From JBBDMU01 sp040905685 (lineage in GTDB: Bacteria; Bacteroidota; Rhodothermia; Balneolales; Natronogracilivirgulaceae): a stretch of DNA of 64,000 nucleotides. The stretch is taken from NCBI GenBank assembly GCA_040905685.1, contig JBBDRB010000113.1, positions 7,072 to 71,071 of the forward strand, given 5' to 3'. Under the pieces are notes generated by a model that was not told where the DNA came from, did not search any database, and saw only the letters and a list, made by a program, of their open reading frames with translations. Positions 62,401 through 64,000 of this stretch are shown piece after piece; the stretch's first letter is position 1, and every line of letters begins with the position of its first letter. A program made the position numbers and the translations under genes.

Positions 62401-62476
62401 CGGGGGACGATTGCCCTTTCCCCAGTCTGATGAGGAGAACCGTGACCAGGTGGAAAGGATGGGAATGGGTCTGTAG
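59474..62476 (+). CDS. DUF2723 polytopic membrane protein
   Basis: 1000 aa. The N-terminal hydrophobic part has about 12-13 helices and the DUF2723 signature TLPPTTSFWDPAERIATAWG followed by HPPGTPLYLLLGRLFSMF. The Asp/Glu near the first loop is typical of GT-C-type glycosyltransferases. The C-terminal 450 residues are soluble (FTNGDNDTFPLWYLQEVEGV, VRPVYFAITVSRDG-type) and end in a helical charged tail. DUF2723 is widespread in Bacteroidota; a role in O-glycosylation or similar is proposed but not certain. Confidence 0.9.
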   Translation: MQKDHKTLNKLFAAAAFITAFILYLLTLPPTTSFWDPAERIATAWGLQIPHPPGTPLYLLLGRLFSMFVTTESVAYSINIMSALASSVTVMLLYLIIVRLVREWKGNPDALPLIDKIGLYGGALVGALAFSVTDSHWFTSIEAETYALSLTFTAIVVWLVLKWSENHDRPRNERWLILITYMFGLAFGVHLLSLLVIFFVGLIIYFKKYEFEPRSFVMAGLCSVVVFFSIYPVTMIHIPTLAGAFEDFTGGLLGPIAFIILLVGVLAYGIYYTHIKRMRLANIVLLGYMVILIGYSSFSLIYIRSQVDPAINQNAPDNIERFISYLNREQYGSHPILTGNSFNNELGSIDRNEEKLFPRRHSSDPRHMSKYAEYDSDWHFFWSYQVGHMYMRYFNWNFIGRDSDLQDAPWTAGFTSSDHAGNPAHNTFFFLPFLLGLLGMVYHFQKDWKRAFSVLILFLATGLAIVFYLNQTPFQPRERDYSYTGSFFAFSIWVGLGVTGIMELIRDYLKQNRIAACGALAMCFLAAPVLIGIQTYSNNDRSLRYVAPDYAYNMLNSTAPYAIIFTNGDNDTFPLWYLQEVEGVRTDVRVVNLSLLNTPWYIKQMKNKWNHDSPPVPISLTDEEVDRLEDKFDFQRPGDFHTPGEITIPVDKELLSQYHESEARDAGSIFSETAGAQEPEVRTSSMNFEIPVDELDDEVTWEFEGSFLTEDRQGNELYYTRIQDDMVLDILRTNQWIRPVYFAITVSRDGQLDLQNYFRLEGKAFRVVPVQHNESYGMVDTEIHGNRLNSFRFRETDNENAYFDENIRRMLDNYRTIFNRQATAFADMSRPDSAAYWMSWGEDKIPFDVVEGNVGSMINYAYQYSQLDEDERALNIVEIARPRLMQQISENIERMDRVEGGISGLQQELGERGRQLGADRRRVMQNEIRRLTQNRQSRIRDVSYDSSRLMIIQRIYFSAGMDEEAMALAAQVDSITGGRLPFPQSDEENRDQVERMGMGL

Positions 62477-62536
62477 CTTTTTCGTAATTCCTGACGAAAA
62501 ACAGTATATTGCAAGAACATTCTAAGCGACACGACC

Positions 62537-62989
62537 ATGATACACGACTTTACCGCCGAAAACATACAGGCCATAGCTGAGATTTTGGAGACGACACCCA
62601 AAAAATCGGGTGAGGTTTACCGTTTTCAGGTAACCGATAAGGAATCTGGGCGTAGATTGGCCCTGGAGGTACATATGGGACTGGTTATTGAAGGAAATAA
62701 AACGAATATTGTGTCTGTATATTCCCAGAACACTTTTTTGCAGCTTCATAACTGCACAGGCTTTGTAGCCAGTAAAATGCTCAATCAGGTTACGTTTTTC
62801 GGTAAAAGCAGGGAAAGAACCTCGGGGCTGATCGTGGAGAAAGAAGCCGGATGCTCGCTGTACGCAAATGTAGACGAAGCTTTGCTGAAAGGGGATTTCA
62901 CCAAATTGCCGCCCGAAGTAATGATGGGCAGCGTAGCCCTGTCACTTACCGAAAACCCGGAAATAGAAGGCTTTGATTTTGACGATTAG
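62537..62989 (+). CDS. Conserved-context protein of unknown function upstream of ybeY
   Basis: 150 aa, soluble and acidic. It starts IHDFTAENIQAIAEILETTP, with a middle region LEVHMGLVIEGNKTNIVSVY and a C-terminal LPPEVMMGSVALSLTENPEI. I do not recognise the family. Its stop overlaps the ybeY start (TAGTG), so both are translated together, which hints at a role near ribosome maturation or a shared regulation. A short hairpin (TTTTTCGT/ACGAAAAA, 62478-62501) lies between it and the DUF2723 gene. Confidence 0.7.
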   Translation: MIHDFTAENIQAIAEILETTPKKSGEVYRFQVTDKESGRRLALEVHMGLVIEGNKTNIVSVYSQNTFLQLHNCTGFVASKMLNQVTFFGKSRERTSGLIVEKEAGCSLYANVDEALLKGDFTKLPPEVMMGSVALSLTENPEIEGFDFDD

Positions 62990-63441
62990 TGCAACGTACT
63001 GCGGGCATAACCATAATTAACGAAACCGACCTGCCTGTTCCCCTTACCAGGAATAGGGCTGCCGAAGCGGCGAGTTTAATCGGAGAAAAAGAAAATTGTG
63101 TTTTTTCCTTTGTAGAAGTTGTGTATGTTGATGAACCTGGCATTATAGAGATCAATAAAAAACATCTCAATCATGATTATGTAACCGACATTATAACATT
63201 TGGATATAATGAACCCGGTGAAGCGGGTCCGATTGAAGCGACACTTTTTTGTTGTGCACATAGAATTTTTGAACAGGCGGAGGAGTTGCAAGTTGACGTA
63301 AATTCAGAGTTTTTACGTGTTTTTGTTCATGGATTGTTGCATCTTGCTGGTTATGGAGACTACCAGGCCGTGCAAAAAGCATCCATGAGGGAAAAAGAAA
63401 GTTTTTATCTAAACTATATCAAAGAATCCAATGCAAAATAA
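62989..63441 (+). CDS. ybeY: Endoribonuclease YbeY (16S rRNA maturation)
   Basis: 150 aa. The zinc-binding motif is FVHGLLHLAGYGDYQ: two His are conserved, and the third ligand usually His in HGxLHxxGxDH is likely Asp here (GYGD), as in many Bacteroidota. HLNHDYVTDIITFGY is the second conserved motif. It starts at GTG 62989, overlapping the preceding stop by one base. YbeY acts in 16S rRNA 3' processing and ribosome quality control. Confidence 0.92.
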   Translation: MQRTAGITIINETDLPVPLTRNRAAEAASLIGEKENCVFSFVEVVYVDEPGIIEINKKHLNHDYVTDIITFGYNEPGEAGPIEATLFCCAHRIFEQAEELQVDVNSEFLRVFVHGLLHLAGYGDYQAVQKASMREKESFYLNYIKESNAK

Positions 63442-63883
63442 CGTAATTGACCTGATTATTTTTCTTGTGCGAAGAATTCGTATCGGCGATAAGCTCAATG
63501 AGGTGAAACTGGATACTTTGCAAGGTTATGATAACTCTGAAATCAGTGCTGCATGGTCATGGGTATTGCAGAAACATCATTCCGGGGAATTAAAAGGCAA
63601 GGATCAAAAAAAGGTGAACCAGCCGAGAGCGCATCGCGTCCTGCATTTTGCCGAACGAATGATGATCACCAAAGAAGCCTACGGATATTTGCTCGAACTC
63701 TATGATATGGGGTTGATCGATACCATGGCTATGGAAAAGATCATTGAGCAGGCCATGCTTCATTCTGCTGAGCAGATCACCCTGGATAAAGCCAAAGAAA
63801 TGGTCGTTAAAACGATATTCTCCAACGTTGAAAGCTCCCAGCCCAAGACCATGTTCCTCAAGGGCAATGAATCCATCAATTAA
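63431..63883 (+). CDS. Smg/DUF494-like protein
   Basis: 150 aa helical protein. It begins NNVIDLIIFLVRRIRIGDKL and has HFAERMMITKEAYGYLLELY with DMGLIDTMAMEKIIEQAMLH, the pattern of the Smg/DUF494 family (found next to DNA topoisomerase I or def/fmt genes in other bacteria). The function of the family is unclear. It starts 11 bases inside the end of ybeY. A group II intron end follows downstream. Confidence 0.7.
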   Translation: MQNNVIDLIIFLVRRIRIGDKLNEVKLDTLQGYDNSEISAAWSWVLQKHHSGELKGKDQKKVNQPRAHRVLHFAERMMITKEAYGYLLELYDMGLIDTMAMEKIIEQAMLHSAEQITLDKAKEMVVKTIFSNVESSQPKTMFLKGNESIN

Positions 63884-63947
63884 TGCCGGCCCCTGCCGCA
63901 TCACGGTCCACCTCCCCTGAGCGGTGCATAGCCGGGTATATCGCCAT

Positions 63948-64000
63948 ATCGAGTAGGAAGATAGGGATTAATTCCCTATCTGTCCTCTCACACCACCGTA
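63948..64000 (-). mobile_element. 3' end of a group II intron (domain VI and part of domain V), truncated by window edge
   Basis: Read on the minus strand the edge starts TACGGTGGTGTGAGAGGAC, which matches the end of domain V and its linker in bacterial group II introns. A domain VI hairpin follows: GAG-A-GGA-C-AGATAGGGA pairs with TCCCTATCT-TCC-T-A-CTC around an ATTAA loop. The unpaired A in TCCTACTCGAT is the branch-point adenosine, seven bases from the proposed 3' splice site at 63948. The intron body and any reverse transcriptase lie beyond base 64000. Confidence 0.65.

Noticed and set aside
1..64000. tRNA, rRNA and CRISPR arrays
   Set aside because: I looked for T-loop-like GGTTCGAATCC stretches, rRNA core sequences and regularly spaced repeats, and found none that hold up.

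Overview
The window is a 64 kb bacterial scaffold piece of about 50% GC with a 100-base run of N at 17823-17922, so it is a draft or metagenome-type assembly. Gene content points to the Bacteroidota side of the tree, most likely Balneolota/Rhodothermota. The clues are a B12-dependent class II ribonucleotide reductase, DUF2723 and DUF3078 proteins, BlaI/M56-TonB pairs, few Shine-Dalgarno sites, a fused 2-oxoacid dehydrogenase E1, and an AsnRS with a helical insert. There is no rRNA, tRNA or CRISPR array, so this placement is inference.

Layout. 1-6.4 kb: housekeeping genes on + (pnp, M16 peptidase, asnS, holA, a sigma factor). 6.4-14.5 kb: fused E1 dehydrogenase, a polyamine cluster (speD, pyruvoyl arginine decarboxylase, speE), a NIPSNAP lipoprotein, a CrtC-like protein, an acyltransferase, an O-methyltransferase and a MazF-type toxin-antitoxin pair. 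14.7-17.8 kb: a small membrane protein, mutL with no canonical start codon, and a homologue of tRNA-queuosine mannosyltransferase. 17.9-19.4 kb: a damaged arsenic operon (broken arsR, intact arsM, frameshifted acr3 fused to arsC) beside the N gap. 19.5-23.7 kb: minus-strand yetF-like, HesB-like, two unknown genes, nuoI and der. 23.9-29.3 kb: small membrane proteins, a glycosyltransferase, outer-membrane proteins, RDD and DJ-1/PfpI proteins. 29.4-34 kb: nrdJ with a DnaA-box cluster just upstream of its probable promoter, and a SpoU methyltransferase. 34-40 kb: ALDH7-type dehydrogenase, DUF3078, then blaI with two tandem M56-TonB sensor paralogues. 40-43 kb: PspC, FKBP, PhzF and thioesterase genes.

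42.7-51 kb is the most accessory-looking region. It holds an enolase-superfamily enzyme, an Nramp-fold transporter without the metal-binding motifs, an AMP-forming ligase and an unknown protein on minus. A large lipoprotein with beta-propeller, HEAT and cytochrome c domains is divergent from them. Inverted repeats lie in two of the intergenic gaps. I read it as a possible uncharacterised organic-acid or sugar-acid uptake and oxidation locus. 51-55.5 kb is a tightly coupled minus operon (Na/Pi symporter-PhoU, PPTase, degenerate Memo-like protein, DUF2520 protein, queE). 55.7-63.9 kb: serA, an M1 peptidase lipoprotein, a DUF2723 membrane protein, an unknown gene, ybeY and a Smg/DUF494-like gene. 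The right edge carries what looks like the 3' end (domain VI with a bulged A) of a group II intron on the minus strand.

The most noteworthy points are the DnaA-box array at nrdJ, the locally eroded ars operon beside an intact arsM, mutL's missing start codon and altered endonuclease motifs, the Nramp-like/enolase/propeller-cytochrome locus with its palindromes, the agmatinase-free polyamine cluster, and a 71-bp identical block between the M56 paralogues that suggests gene conversion.
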